Positions 42,023 to 52,429 of a stretch of DNA of 64,000 nt are shown piece by piece; within the stretch, counting starts at the first letter, position 1; each line of letters begins with the position of its first letter. The notes under the pieces were generated by a model. That model was not told where the DNA came from. It saw nothing but the letters and a program-made list of their open reading frames with translations, and did no database searches. Origin of the DNA: Antedon mediterranea (taxonomy: Eukaryota > Echinodermata > Crinoidea > Comatulida > Antedonidae); contig NC_092680.1 in NCBI RefSeq assembly GCF_964355755.1, positions 12,749,001-12,813,000 on the forward strand. The letters run 5' to 3'. The translations under genes were made by a program, and so were the position numbers.

Positions 42023-42497
42023 AGTTTTTATTTACTAAACAGAAACCATTAATATGTTTGGTAAAATATGCCAAAACAATGTTATCCCCGGATAACAATG
42101 CTGTGGCATTATTCCAAAATTCATCTTCACAAATAATCATATCCACTGTAATGGTAATCAGATAGAAGAAAGGTTTAGACAATATTAATCATTAAGCCTA
42201 TGGTATAATATTATGAGGAGGAGGAGGCCTATTGCAAATCAGCTGTTTGTATTTAATACATTTATGAATGTAGAGGGCGATATACAGTTTTTTATATAAC
42301 TTTTAACTAAAAACTTCTTCTTGACCCGCAAGTTTATAAAACGAAAATGTTTAATTCTTGATTTAGATTTAATTTAATCTAATTTCTAATCTAAGAAACA
42401 GGATTACTTAATTTATTTCTTTTCATATACGGTACCTCCTAATAATGTTGTATTATTCATTTAGTTTTGTTGTAGATATATTATTTATTAGACACAA

Positions 42498-44627
42498 ATG
42501 GCGCGTAAAGATTTGTTTGCTGTCGATGGGGGCGCTTATCATAACAAAAAAATGGCGACTTACGGGAACGGCGTTATAAAACGTGGGTTGGAAATCGTGC
42601 GAAATATGCCTAGAATCAGGATAGACAATGTCAAAGACAACCCTGGAGCACGTAAACAAGTACGTATTATTGGATTGTAATGTTATCTAATCATTTATCA
42701 GGAATGAAAGAAGAATAAGGAGGAGGTAGGCTTATTATTAGCTGCCCGGCCGGCGACCGGGCGGCCAGCTGACCTTTCCTACTTCTACTAGGGCCTAGGC
42801 CTAGCTTGGCTGGGCCTAGAGTATGGTAAGGCTTACTACTAGTACTAGGAGGCCCTCTAGCATCTAATATATATTACTAGCTAGCCTAGACTAGTAGGCC
42901 CTACCTCAATCTTGTCATATTTATTTATTACATAATATATTTTTCTAAAAAGGAAAAAAGACGAGGACGAGGCCAAACAAGAGGGAAGCGTAGTGGGCGT
43001 GGTCACAAAGGACAGCGACAGCGTGGTATACCGCCAAGACTTGGTTATGAAGGAGGACAGTCACCGTTTTACCTGAGTGTTCCTAAAGAGCCTTACTATG
43101 CTGGCCACCAGTATGTCTTATCTAAAACTAAACATTTCAAAGAATTATGTAATACTTATTTCTTTGAAATTAACTCCCAAACAGCAGATCAAATAGGAGA
43201 CGCAAAGTGCTCATGGCATTGTGAAACCCCAAACGAAACTAATCTATAAACCTAAAAAACTAGGCCTACCAGAAACTAGTACCTCACATTCACAAGTCAA
43301 CTTTAAAGTTCTGTCTACACTATGTTTGTCAAATAAAGGTTGATTGGGTAGACAGAGCTTTAGACAATAAAATAATGATTTTTAACAAAACATTTGCAAA
43401 CTCAATTTCAGTTTGAGGAGGCAGTATTTACCAGTATCATTACACATGTTGCAGTATTTGGTTGACATGGGTCGTCTCAACCCTGAGGAACCTGTTGATC
43501 TTACATCATTGGTCAACGCTAGAGCTGTCACAATTGATATCATTAAGAAGCATTATGGTGTCCAACTTGTTAGTGAGGTAAGTTCAACGGTGTCATTTAA
43601 TTCCTTGGTTTTAAGTGATAAAATAAATTTACACTGTATTATACTGTGTTTACACTGTACAAGCTATTAATGCCAGAATCAAAGTGGTTGATTAAGACAT
43701 TTCCACTGAATGGTTCATAGAAGAGTGTGTCAAATTTTAAGCTCTGTCTACACTATCATCAAACTTTATATGACAACCAATCTGTAGATAGATACGGTGA
43801 TACGGGCACAACACATTTTTTTGCTTTAAAACAGTTTGTTTTTTGTATCGCCAATATGTATTACAGTAAGTATATATTTGTAGGGATTAAAGTATATATT
43901 GTATTAGGAAATGGAAAACTTTTTGCAAGAATGCATCTCTTTGAATGCAAACATTATTGCTTAAAAGTTTACTTAAGAGACCTGATGAATAAGTGGTTAA
44001 TGTTACATTACTAAATGTCTACCTAGCTTGTCATCTGCCATTTGGCAGGGCCATGACAGTCCTCTTCCTTCTTATGTTAGTGCTTCTATTACTTACTGGG
44101 GTGTTAGTGCAAACATTTAAGAAACAAAAAGAGAACATATTTGATAATAAATTCAATGTCTTTAGGGTAAAGATGAATTCCAAGCTCAACTAAATATCGA
44201 GGTTCAATGGGCAACAGAAGACGTGATTGCAGCAGTTGAACGCAATTCTGGCGTCATCACGTTAGGTTTCTACGACCTCCAGAGCGTGGAAGCGCTTGCA
44301 CACCCGCTTATCTTCTTCCAACGCGGACTACCAATTATGCGGCGTTCATTACCACCTAAAGATCTCGTTGATTTTTACACAAACCCAGAAAACCGTGGAT
44401 ATTTATCGGATCCAGAAAAGGTTCGTAAAGCAAGGTTTGATTTGGCGCAAAAGTTTGGCTACGAGCTCCCAGATTTATCAAAAGATAATCGATATCAAAT
44501 GCTATCAATGCGTAAAGACCCTAGGCAGATATTTTATGGACTTCAGCCAGGTTGGGTTGTGAATTTGAAAGATAAGACTGTTTTGAAACCAACTGATGAA
44601 GGTTTATTAGAGTATTATAAGTCCTGA
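42498..44627 (+). CDS. MRPL15: Mitochondrial large-ribosomal-subunit protein uL15m (L15), complete, 4 coding exons
   Basis: Structural protein of the mitochondrial large ribosomal subunit (uL15 family), imported into the matrix. Coding exons are 42498-42659, 42953-43110, 43412-43577 and 44166-44627. All introns are GT/AG (donors GTACGT, GTATGT, GTAAGT) and the phases join cleanly to 315 codons plus stop, slightly longer than the roughly 296 residues of vertebrate MRPL15. Exon 2 encodes the Arg/Gly-rich L15 core, with [12 protein letters not shown] followed by [13 protein letters not shown]. Exon 3 carries RRQY...LQYLVDMGR and the VTI...YGVQLV segment. The last exon has IEVQ, the NRGYLSDP block and [16 protein letters not shown] near the C-terminus. 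The family match is clear along the whole length. The start ATG opens the exon with MARKD; no other in-frame candidate competes. Introns 2 and 3 carry family A MITE copies. PITHD1 converges from the right. A canonical AATAAA lies 58 bp past the stop. Confidence 0.95.
42721..42910. other. TAGGCCTA-type palindrome-rich island, MRPL15 intron 1
   Basis: Dense AGGCCT, CCTAGG and CTAG words, plus a GC-rich CCCGGCCGGCGACCGGGCGG. It lies just after the first coding exon. Confidence 0.7.
43303..43363. mobile_element. Family A MITE, internally deleted, in MRPL15 intron 2
   Basis: Only the two ends remain: AAGTTCTGTCTACACTATG on the left and GGGTAGACAGAGCTTTA on the right, about 60 bp in all. The central GATGTGCCCA/ATATGG block is deleted. 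Confidence 0.8.
43736..43836. mobile_element. Family A MITE, right end decayed, in MRPL15 intron 3
   Basis: AAGCTCTGTCTACACTATCA is intact at the left. The right part retains GGGCACAACACATTTTTTTG and AACAGTTTG but no terminal GTAGACAGAGC. Confidence 0.75.
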
Positions 44628-44684
44628 GAAGGATGCAGTCTTGGTGAGCAGAAATATATTAATTAAAAAGACAGTTCTCTGTTA

Positions 44685-44703
44685 AATAAAATCACAGTTT
44701 ATT
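44685..44703. terminator. Two-way polyadenylation signal between MRPL15 and PITHD1
   Basis: The 19-bp stretch AATAAAATCACAGTTTATT holds AATAAA for plus-strand transcripts (44685-44690) and its reverse complement TTTATT (44698-44703), which reads AATAAA on the minus strand. The plus signal is 58 bp past the MRPL15 stop. The minus signal is about 450 bp past the PITHD1 stop, and I saw no other minus-strand AATAAA in that interval. If both are used, the two 3' UTRs overlap tail to tail. The plus-strand use is more secure than the minus-strand use. Confidence 0.6.
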
Positions 44704-44777
44704 TCAATCCATTGATTTTGTTATTATTCTAGTATTTATAACACCAGGAAAAGTGAAATTATACTCTTCCCTGGTAT

Positions 44778-44801
44778 TACAACAACAACAACAACAACAA
44801 G
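44778..44801. repeat. (AAC)n microsatellite in the MRPL15-PITHD1 gap
   Basis: About seven AAC triplets. They would lie in the PITHD1 3' UTR (as GTT) if the minus-strand poly(A) signal at 44.7 kb is used. Confidence 0.9.
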
Positions 44802-44923
44802 CTGCATCAAGCCAATCTTTGAACAATCGTAATTGCCATATTCAATTCAAAATCTTTGTGCTTTTTATATTCGAATGATAAATTGTAAATTCTTTGTTCT
44901 TAACAGAGAATACACTGCCAAAT

Positions 44924-45142
44924 GCAAACAAAATAAGCCAAAGTATTTTCTATTTGAAATAAATGCAATCGTCACATCCATGTCCAACCTAAACATTTTA
45001 TCAAGAATCTGTATTCATTCAAATAAGCCAAATGCTAATAAAATAATAAAAATAAATAAATATTTTTCTATTTGAAACCAGGGTGTTTAAAATTTACAAA
45101 ATGACACTCTTCACATCATCCATGTCCAACCTAAACATTTTA
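44924..45142. repeat. Diverged tandem duplication in the PITHD1 3' UTR
   Basis: CATCCATGTCCAACCTAAAC followed by ATTTTA occurs at 44977-45001 and 45117-45142. Each copy is preceded by TTTTCTATTTGAAA and ATAAGCCAAA/AATGC words in the same order. The second unit is longer. The duplication begins just past the PITHD1 stop codon. Confidence 0.8.
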
Positions 45143-45149
45143 GCCCATC

Positions 45150-47270
45150 TCATTGGATTTCATGCCTTGCTTGATCTTGTAGACTATGTTTATGATCAGC
45201 TGGGTTAGGGAAGGCCTCGTACGACACTAACAATACTTCTTGCCTTGGAGCAGGTGAAAACTCGCCTCGTAAGCCAATGTAGTATATCTTGGTTGAGTCT
45301 TCACCAAAGTTCTTGGAGAAATGAATTGATAGTGTGTGTACTCCACTGAATCTTGCAATTCTAAAATAATGTTTAAAATGTTCATATTAATACATTTTGT
45401 AGAATAAATGTTTTATAATTGTGTATAAAATATAGTTTGGCCTTTTGTCGAGTACAGAGTGAGGGATGACCTATGCGAGTAGGATAAAACACAATGCCAG
45501 ATTAGACTTAAGCTCGGTCTACACTATCAAACAACTGACAAAGAAATGTGATGTGTCCAAATATGGTAATGATATGACATCATCGCATCCATATATGGGA
45601 ACATCACGTTTGATAGTGTAGACAGAGATTTAGACTGCAAAAAAATAAAATAATAGTAAATCAGTTTTTACTTAGCTGTTTTAAGTTTACTTACTTAGTA
45701 GAATATTCCAGATCACCTGCGCTGTCTCTCTGCATCTCAAACACTTGATCAGGCTCGGCCCTTGCATCATCAAAGGTCATGTGAGGTCGATTCTTAAATC
45801 TAAAAATACAGAATTGAAATGTTGCATTTAATTAACTGTAGTGTACAGGTATTTTGATGTTCTAAGAATTCAAGATTTCAAAGAATGACACTTAACAATA
45901 AAACTTATTTACTTTTGTTGCTATTGCTCATATCTGCTCACATATACCTTCTAGTACTGACTATAATATTCTTATTGCCAGTATTATTTAATATTATTAT
46001 TTATTAAATAATAATCAATATTTTGATGTGTTTTAATACTCACAGTCTCATTTGAGACGGATGATAATCTTCTTCTCCTCCAATCACAACAATTCCTTTC
46101 AATTTTACATGACCTGTGAATCTGAATAAAAGTTAAAATTGTTATTAGACAAATCATCTACTATATTGTCCTGTCAACAGTTTCATTGGCTTAATTTTTG
46201 TATTGGTTCTTAGATGAAATGATGCATGACATGTTCAATCAATCAATTAGTGGAGTTGTGGCTTGGTGGTTATGATGCTTGGCTACCACTCCAAGGGTCC
46301 TGGGTTCAAGTCCCGTCACATGTCAGGATTTTTTCTAAGGACCAAATTACTCCACTCCCAAAAACTTGAAATAAGACTTTGTTTATGTAGAGCATCTTGT
46401 GTATATGTTTGTCTTGTGAACCTCTGAGGGTCCCTGATGATCAGCAATAGCTGGATGGATCACCCTCATTAAATATGGTTAAAAAAAAAAAAAAATCTAT
46501 TCTACTCATCCTCAATTTACCTACATCAGTGTCATAAAATCAACAATGTGTTTCAGTAATTTTAACTTACGGAATGTTAAAAAGTAGCTCCTCATCGGCA
46601 TCACTTTCAACAAACTAAATTTTGGAGAAAATAAAATGTTTTAATGAAGCAACAGAAAACTTTTGATTGCTTTTTCTTTTATGCCAGATAGGCTTGCGCT
46701 ACTAAATACTGTAATTCTGCACCATGTACTACTACTACTAGTCTACACATATATGTTCGGTTGTAAATATATCATCAATATTTATTATTATTATTATATT
46801 AATATTATTATTATAAATAAGCTGTGTTTGTAATTAAATTAGTTACTTGATGCATGATGTGGCTAGGGCCTGCCTATCCCATGCTATGTGACCTAGCCTA
46901 GGTGTTACTATACTACTACAGTAGTTACAGTAATACAGTACTAAACATTACAGTCCCTAGCTAGGCCATTATCAGTTAGTATAGGCCTAGGCTAGTCCAG
47001 GCAGCAGGGGGATCGACCGGCCAGGCTGGAAGGGAACGAATGTGGTAGGCCGGCCGGACTACCTACCTTTTCTTTGTTCAGTCGCTCATTCCAGGGTTTG
47101 AATACTAATTTCCCCGACCCATCATCTACTTCATTTAGACATTCTACATTATCTTTATCAATTTTTGTAAACAAAGTAAATTGCATTCCTCTTTCTGGAC
47201 CATCATCATGCGAGTGTTCATCAGCACAACTCCCATGGCCACCTCCTCCTCCGTGACTGTGACCAGACAT
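45150..47270 (-). CDS. PITHD1: PITH domain-containing protein 1, complete, 5 coding exons
   Basis: PITHD1 is a small cytosolic/nuclear protein with a PITH domain (proteasome-interacting thioredoxin, C-terminal). Coding exons in transcript order are 47270-47067, 46614-46571, 46121-46044, 45799-45695 and 45360-45150. All junctions are GT/AG and the phases close to 213 residues plus stop, against about 211 in vertebrates. The N-terminus is the His/Gly-rich MSGHSHGGGGG typical of the family. It is followed by CLNE...GSG..VFKPW, FVESDADEELLFNIPF, TGHVKLKGI, HPSQMRLFKNRP.M.FDD, RFSGVHTLSIHFSKNFG.D.TKIYYIGLRGE, and VSYEAFPNPADHK near the C-terminus. I chose the ATG at 47270 because of this N-terminal match; another in-frame ATG four codons upstream (47282) is possible. 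Intron 2 contains a tRNA-derived SINE and intron 4 a family A MITE. It is convergent with MRPL15. Confidence 0.95.
45508..45631. mobile_element. Family A MITE in PITHD1 intron 4
   Basis: It carries TTAAGCTCGGTCTACACTAT at the left and TTTGATAGTGTAGACAGAG at the right, with ATATGGTAATGATATGAC in the core. It is about 124 bp long and nearly complete. Confidence 0.88.
46250..46496 (+). mobile_element. tRNA-derived SINE in PITHD1 intron 2
   Basis: The head looks like a tRNA gene with an A-box-like TGGCTTGGTGG (46259-46269) and a B-box-like GGTTCAAGTCC (46303-46313), 33 bp apart. A tRNA-unrelated body follows, ending in a 15-bp A run (46481-46495). It lies antisense to PITHD1. The lack of a full cloverleaf and the poly-A tail argue for a SINE rather than a functional tRNA gene. 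Confidence 0.8.
46850..47062. other. TAGGCCTA-type island, PITHD1 intron 1
   Basis: It contains CTAGCCTAGG, TAGGCCTAGGCTAG and GGCCGGCCGG words directly next to the exon 1 donor (minus strand). Confidence 0.7.
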
Positions 47271-47385
47271 GTTGTTTCGCAAAAAAGAAAATATTAAACA
47301 GCGCCATCAATCTGTACATTTGTCCTATGGAAGGCCGAAAAGGAAAAAAAATACATAGCTTAACTGATGCAACAGGGAATTTTCG

Positions 47386-47521
47386 AAAAATGACCAATTT
47401 TCGACCCTTTTATTTTTTGACATAACTGGTTACTATGATTCTATAAGATGATGATAACGCAATATATGACCAAAAATGACCAATTTTCGACCCTTTTATT
47501 TTTTGACATAACTGGTTACTA
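47386..47521. repeat. Exact 50-bp direct repeat upstream of PITHD1
   Basis: The 50 bp at 47386-47435 recur without change at 47472-47521 (both contain AATTTTCGACCCTTTTATTT and GACATAACTGGTTACTA). The 86-bp period and exact identity point to a recent duplication, about 120-250 bp upstream of the start codon. Confidence 0.92.
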
Positions 47522-48566
47522 AATCATATTCTTCATGCGCTGCTGCCAGCTGATAAGTTTTTGGTTGAACTTACCCGTTTCTTTTTTTTATCATTTTTAA
47601 TGTTGCTAAAATGAACAAAATAATAACATAACTTAAAGAATAAAATGCACAATAAACTACAACAAAATAACAATGACAACAATATAAACATTTCATGTCT
47701 TTAATTTTCTATAAACAAAACCCGTTTTCAATCAGTTTTATACCTAGGCCTACAGTCAAGTTTTATACAAAAATAGATTATATTTTTTAAGACACTATAC
47801 ATGCAGTGTTTAATAGCATACAATAGCTGTACATGAGTTATATACTCAAGTCACATAAAATTATTAAAATAACAATGTATACAGTGTAAAGTATAAAGTT
47901 ACAGAGAGTATTATAAACAATTATTTGCATTATTGCTGTTTTATAAGTAATATACAGTTAGCTGCGATTGCGATTAATATTATACAAATTAGCTTAAGTT
48001 GGATAAAAAAATGGTTGCACCATATGTATTTACATAAATTATACATAAACTAACTGTTTTGCATTGTATAAAGAAAAGTTCAAATTTGGTCACTAACCAT
48101 AGATGAATACATGTTAGCACAAAAGACAACTATAACTTTCTACATTAAATTCTTGCTGCTAACAAAATTTTGATCCAATAAAGGTTGATTTTGAATCATG
48201 ACATATTGTTGAAGTTATTCTGTTAATTGAACATAAACAATGCATTTATTAGTTATTTTGTAATGCATTGTTTGTTTGTAATATTTATTGCTATCCATAA
48301 TATACATCACAATACAATTAAACACATCAACATCAGCTGATCATTTCCCTATCTTTTACCGGTCAACATCACCTCCTAACAGTATAATCGTATCATCACA
48401 AAAAAAACAAAACTATTAAATTTAAGCTGCTGAAGAGTTTTAAAGGAAATGTCACATGTGTGAAACATAACAATGTGAAAGCTAACAAAATATGGACAAA
48501 ATAAAAACGTTTTAACCTTGAAATAATAATAATACTGAAAGTGAAAACATTTTTGTCTGGTTTTGA

Positions 48567-48727
48567 TTAGCTCTGTCTACACTAACAAACTTTATGTGAC
48601 AAAAGTAAAGTTCTGTCTACACTGTCAAACTATTTTGAAAAAAAAAAGTGTGACATGCCCAAATATGGTATCATGGCACATCAAATGTTTTTGTCACATA
48701 AAGTTTGATAGTCTAGATAGACCTTTA
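48567..48727. mobile_element. Family A MITE with a doubled left end
   Basis: Two left ends stand in the same orientation (CTCTGTCTACACTAACAAAC at about 48571 and TTCTGTCTACACTGTCAAAC at about 48611) before one core and one right end (AAGTTTGATAGTCTAGATAG). This looks like a copy inserted into, or recombined with, another copy. Confidence 0.8.
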
Positions 48728-49297
48728 ACCAGTTAGTTTTATCAAGCTAAAACCATGAATTCCCGCTGAAACTAACTAACTATTTTGCTGATGGTTGCAA
48801 TTGTGACTCCCTAATTATGTTATAGTTTATTATGAGCATGAAAGAGTGAAATTACACTCTTCCCTGATTGCGAGTTAATTTGTATCCAATAATTGGAAAT
48901 CAATAATCAATAATCATGACACTCTGCTGTGTGATATTCATACAGCTTCTTATGTACATGGTGTTTTAAGCCTTTTACTTCCTGTCAGTAATCAATCCAA
49001 TGTAAAATTGTTGTTGGTGTGATTCAACCTTAATGCATAAACCAAAAATTAATAATTTTATCAACACAAACATATGTTTAAAGATTAATAGTTTTGTAGA
49101 CTGTATTGAACATTTTAAAATAACTGCTAATTTTGAAACATGGTAATTGTATCAAGTTCATCTACCGTATACAACGGGCTATGAACTAAATGTATCATTT
49201 ATGTTATTTTTATCAAAAGTGGATACACAAAGTTTGGATTGGATGGTAGTTATTCCTTTCAAAACATGTTCACCTTTCAAAAGAAGGCCCATTCTCT

Positions 49298-49374
49298 GGT
49301 ATAAGTTATTTAAATAACTTATACCATGATTATACCATGATTGAAATTATTAATAAGTATTTAAAAATACTTAT
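49298..49374. repeat. Two adjacent perfect palindromes
   Basis: 49298-49325 is a 28-bp perfect palindrome centred on TATTTAAATA. 49351-49374 is a 24-bp palindrome with arms AATAAGTATTT and AAATACTTATT. They lie between PITHD1 and the Fuseless-family gene. No function is assigned. Confidence 0.85.
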
Positions 49375-49984
49375 TCATAGTACAAAGGAAATCATTGTAC
49401 TAAAATGACAGTGTACAACCAATAAAACAATAACTCAAAATTTAAATATAATAGAATAAAAATGAAAGTTGTTTGTAGTGAACTGGGCGGAAGTATAGAT
49501 TTGCCATTGTTTTATACAACAATTTGATTTGGCAAGAATTAAAATTACAATTCAATTTAGCCTGAGTTTACTTATCTTTTTAAATGTAATCATAGTAATA
49601 ATTACATTAAGACCTATCTATCAGCAAAAAATTATATTTAACAACATTTTGGTACAGATTAATGTAGATGTGTGGCCTGATATTACATTTACTGGTACAA
49701 TCATACCGTACCAGTAAAAATTACTATTATTTACATAATATACATAATGAGATACGAGATGTACAGGTATTTCAGCGTTTTGGCAATAAAATGTTTAAAT
49801 AATTTGACAATTACGTAGAACTACTACCATATAGCATGCTGAATGATAGGTGTCCTAATGAGTAGACCTTTTGATTATGGTATACAATATCAAATCTCAT
49901 CCTCCTTTTCTCGCAACGTTCGATTTGTTGAAGAAATATGTAACTATATTTCATGTTATGTCAATATAAAGTATGTTGCTGCAT

Positions 49985-50140
49985 GGATGCAGTGGCATAA
50001 CGGCTATGAGGGGGGCTCAGTGGATAAACCCAGGGGCCCCGGAGCTTAAGGGGGGCTGAGAAATGCCCAGAGGAAAAAATAGGCCACCCTAGCCCTCCAG
50101 CATTGAAACTTGGAGGGCCACTTAAGTTTCCTAAACCAGG
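49985..50140. repeat. GC-rich repeat-like block downstream of the Fuseless-family gene
   Basis: A short G/C-rich segment (ATAACGGCTATGAGGGGGGC, then CCAGGGGCCCCGGAGC) inside very AT-rich DNA. GGAGGGCC and CTTAAG words recur within it. It resembles a fragment of a mobile element, but no ends were found. Confidence 0.35.
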
Positions 50141-50247
50141 GGCATCAGCATCAGCATGGGGGTATACCTCAATGATTGTTGGAATTAAAACATTATTGTA
50201 TTGTATATTATAAAAATGTAAATGTTTTTAGTAGTGCTAGTTGAGTA

Positions 50248-52240
50248 TCAAGCATTAACCTCATTATTGTTAATGGCATTATTATCATCAACCTGAAAGT
50301 AAAAACAAAGAAAAAAGATTAACACCTTATGTAAAGTACTTGTCTACATGCATGCTTCAGTGTTTCATACTTCATTGTTGTTGACAAATATCACAACAGA
50401 CTTTCTTTTCTTAACACATGCAAGAAGTAAATTGTCAATATTAACACACAAAAAAAGAACATAAAAAGACTTTCATCAGTATGTATTTTTTATAATGATT
50501 TCATCAATAAATAAACAACCCTAAAAATAACACAAAAGGTTTTGAGACCTTTATCAGTATTTATGTATTTTTTATAATGATTTTCAAACTACTGTAAATA
50601 AATAACAGAATGTCTAATAACTCATTAAACTTTTCCATAATGGTGTACAAACCACGATCGATCACAATGATTTAACAGTTTTATTTTGAGTAAACAAATC
50701 ATAAACATAAATAACTACCATACTGATTTTAAATAGTATCGTTCTTTGTATTTTTATATTATTATTAGAATCAGGCCATTTATGGAAGGATCCCTATGAA
50801 TTTATAATTAAAAATATTCTTAACATTCTGTAAAAAGTGGAAAAAGAATACAGTTTTTAATTAGAATCCCGGCCTTTGTAAAAGCAAGAAAATCTGCTAA
50901 AATATCAGAATTCCAAAAATGGTATGCGTTTGTTATTACCTCACTATCCTGTGCAATCTGACTCGCCTCTTGGTCATGCCTATCTTTTGTAGATACCAAT
51001 GAGTATTGACCATTGCTGCAAATCTTGCGCTAAAATAAGTTAACAATAAAAACTAAAATAATTAATAATAAATAATAATTAATTTAATTAATAAATTACC
51101 TGTATTATACTGTACACCAAATATTTGCCATATTGCAACCTAAAGTATGCATGCATTTTGTACTGTTGTAGTGTAATCTGTATAGTGTTTTAAATGTATC
51201 ATTTTAACATTTAAACTTACCAAATGTGAAAGATACGAGACTGGTTCAAATTCGTCGACTCCGTCTATACTGAACACGACCTCACCAACAGACCTCATGG
51301 TTCCCATAATAATCAGCACAGAGACGCCGACTACATGCGCAACAATGCCGCGATAATGTTCATTATGAGGGAACACGTGGGTGTCGAGTATATACCATAC
51401 GCCTCTCCACATACTGTTAATAGCAGTAAATTTAATAAATGCATAGAATTGCAAAAATAATAATCTCAACAACCAAAATCTGGACAGTTTGGCAGCAGCT
51501 CGCTGAACAAATGGATTCAGTACAAATAAAAAAAGGAACATTAAATACCCATACGATGCGGATACAAAGCCAGTCATTACGGGGTCGTTGGGGTCAAGAA
51601 GCGCATCGATACATTCCCATAAACTTCTCCAGATCGTAATATCAGCCAGAATAAGTAATAAATACGAGAATAGAACATCACCAATATGTTTAAGATCGTC
51701 CACAAAGCTTGCGTCGCCCTCCTTCCTTTCAAAACGCGTATGGAAAAGATCAAACTGATTCTCTTGCCAATCAAACGACAAAAATGAAGGAGGAAAAGAT
51801 AAATTGGTTATACCACGCAACGGTATTAGCACTGCAAATCCCACTAAACTTGATATCACCGCTTTCTCAATGCCTTTCCCTAAATATATATCCAACAAGC
51901 CCCAAGCTCCCCGCCAGACGTTTATTCCAAAAATTGCCGCAGCATAATAATACAAGCGTGTTAGAAATACGTTAACAATTTGATATTTTCTAAGTTTCAT
52001 TCTTATACGATTTAACACATCTTGAAAAAAATGACAACAAATACAATATGCTATACCAGCTGTATAGGAAATCCAATAACTATATTTTGGGGTTGAAGAA
52101 AGCAAGTAAGAGTCCATTAAAATCCATGTTCCTCTCCATGTAAATACGCAAGCTGGCGTAATAATGAACAAAATCACAAACAGGTCAAAGAGTTTGTAAA
52201 CTAACTTTCGTAGGATGTCTCTACAGCACGACTCGCCCAT
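50248..52240 (-). CDS. Fuseless-family multipass membrane protein, 3 coding exons
   Basis: Likely a member of the Fuseless family, known from Drosophila fuseless, a presynaptic multi-transmembrane protein needed for calcium-channel organisation. Function in this organism is not shown. Coding exons are 52240-51221, 51029-50940 and 50292-50248, with phase-0 GT/AG junctions, giving 384 residues. The first exon (340 codons) holds the whole membrane part, about eight hydrophobic segments (near residues 17-34, 53-71, 92-108, 128-142, 186-203, 225-243, 256-273 and 298-314). The motif W-R-[GS]-x-W-x-x-x-D occurs four times, at residues 35, 109, 204 and 278, so the protein looks like a four-fold repeat of two-helix units, spaced 74, 95 and 74 residues. 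Exons 2 and 3 add a hydrophilic Asn/Asp/Gln-rich tail. The first ATG (MGESCC) is used. Reading past the first donor gives 26 more codons, so intron retention would make a 366-residue form. Confidence 0.8.
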
Positions 52241-52429
52241 AATTTCTACTAAAAGTAATTGTACTAAAAGCTGATAAGTAGACTTTTTAGTGAGATTGAA
52301 ATGAGATCAAAAACTTTTGTTTTTAATTTACTGACAACTCAATCACATTAGGTTGTTACATATTGTGCACTCTACTGAATGAATGCACAGTCGGAGTGAA
52401 AACAATTTATTGAGGACATCAAACCATTA

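Larger units (their letters stand above)
47522..50247. other. Intergenic region between PITHD1 and the Fuseless-family gene
   Basis: It contains one doubled family A MITE, two palindromes and a GC-rich repeat-like block. PITHD1 points away from it and the Fuseless-family gene runs into it, so its right part should include that gene's 3' UTR. No minus-strand AATAAA close to the stop codon was seen. Confidence 0.5.

Noticed and set aside
43993-44193. 66-codon frame with a hydrophobic stretch in MRPL15 intron 3
   Set aside because: Intronic; overlaps the last exon of MRPL15 in another frame and has no family match.
46250-46325. Functional tRNA gene
   Set aside because: The box spacing fits, but stems pair poorly and it continues into a SINE body with a poly-A tail.
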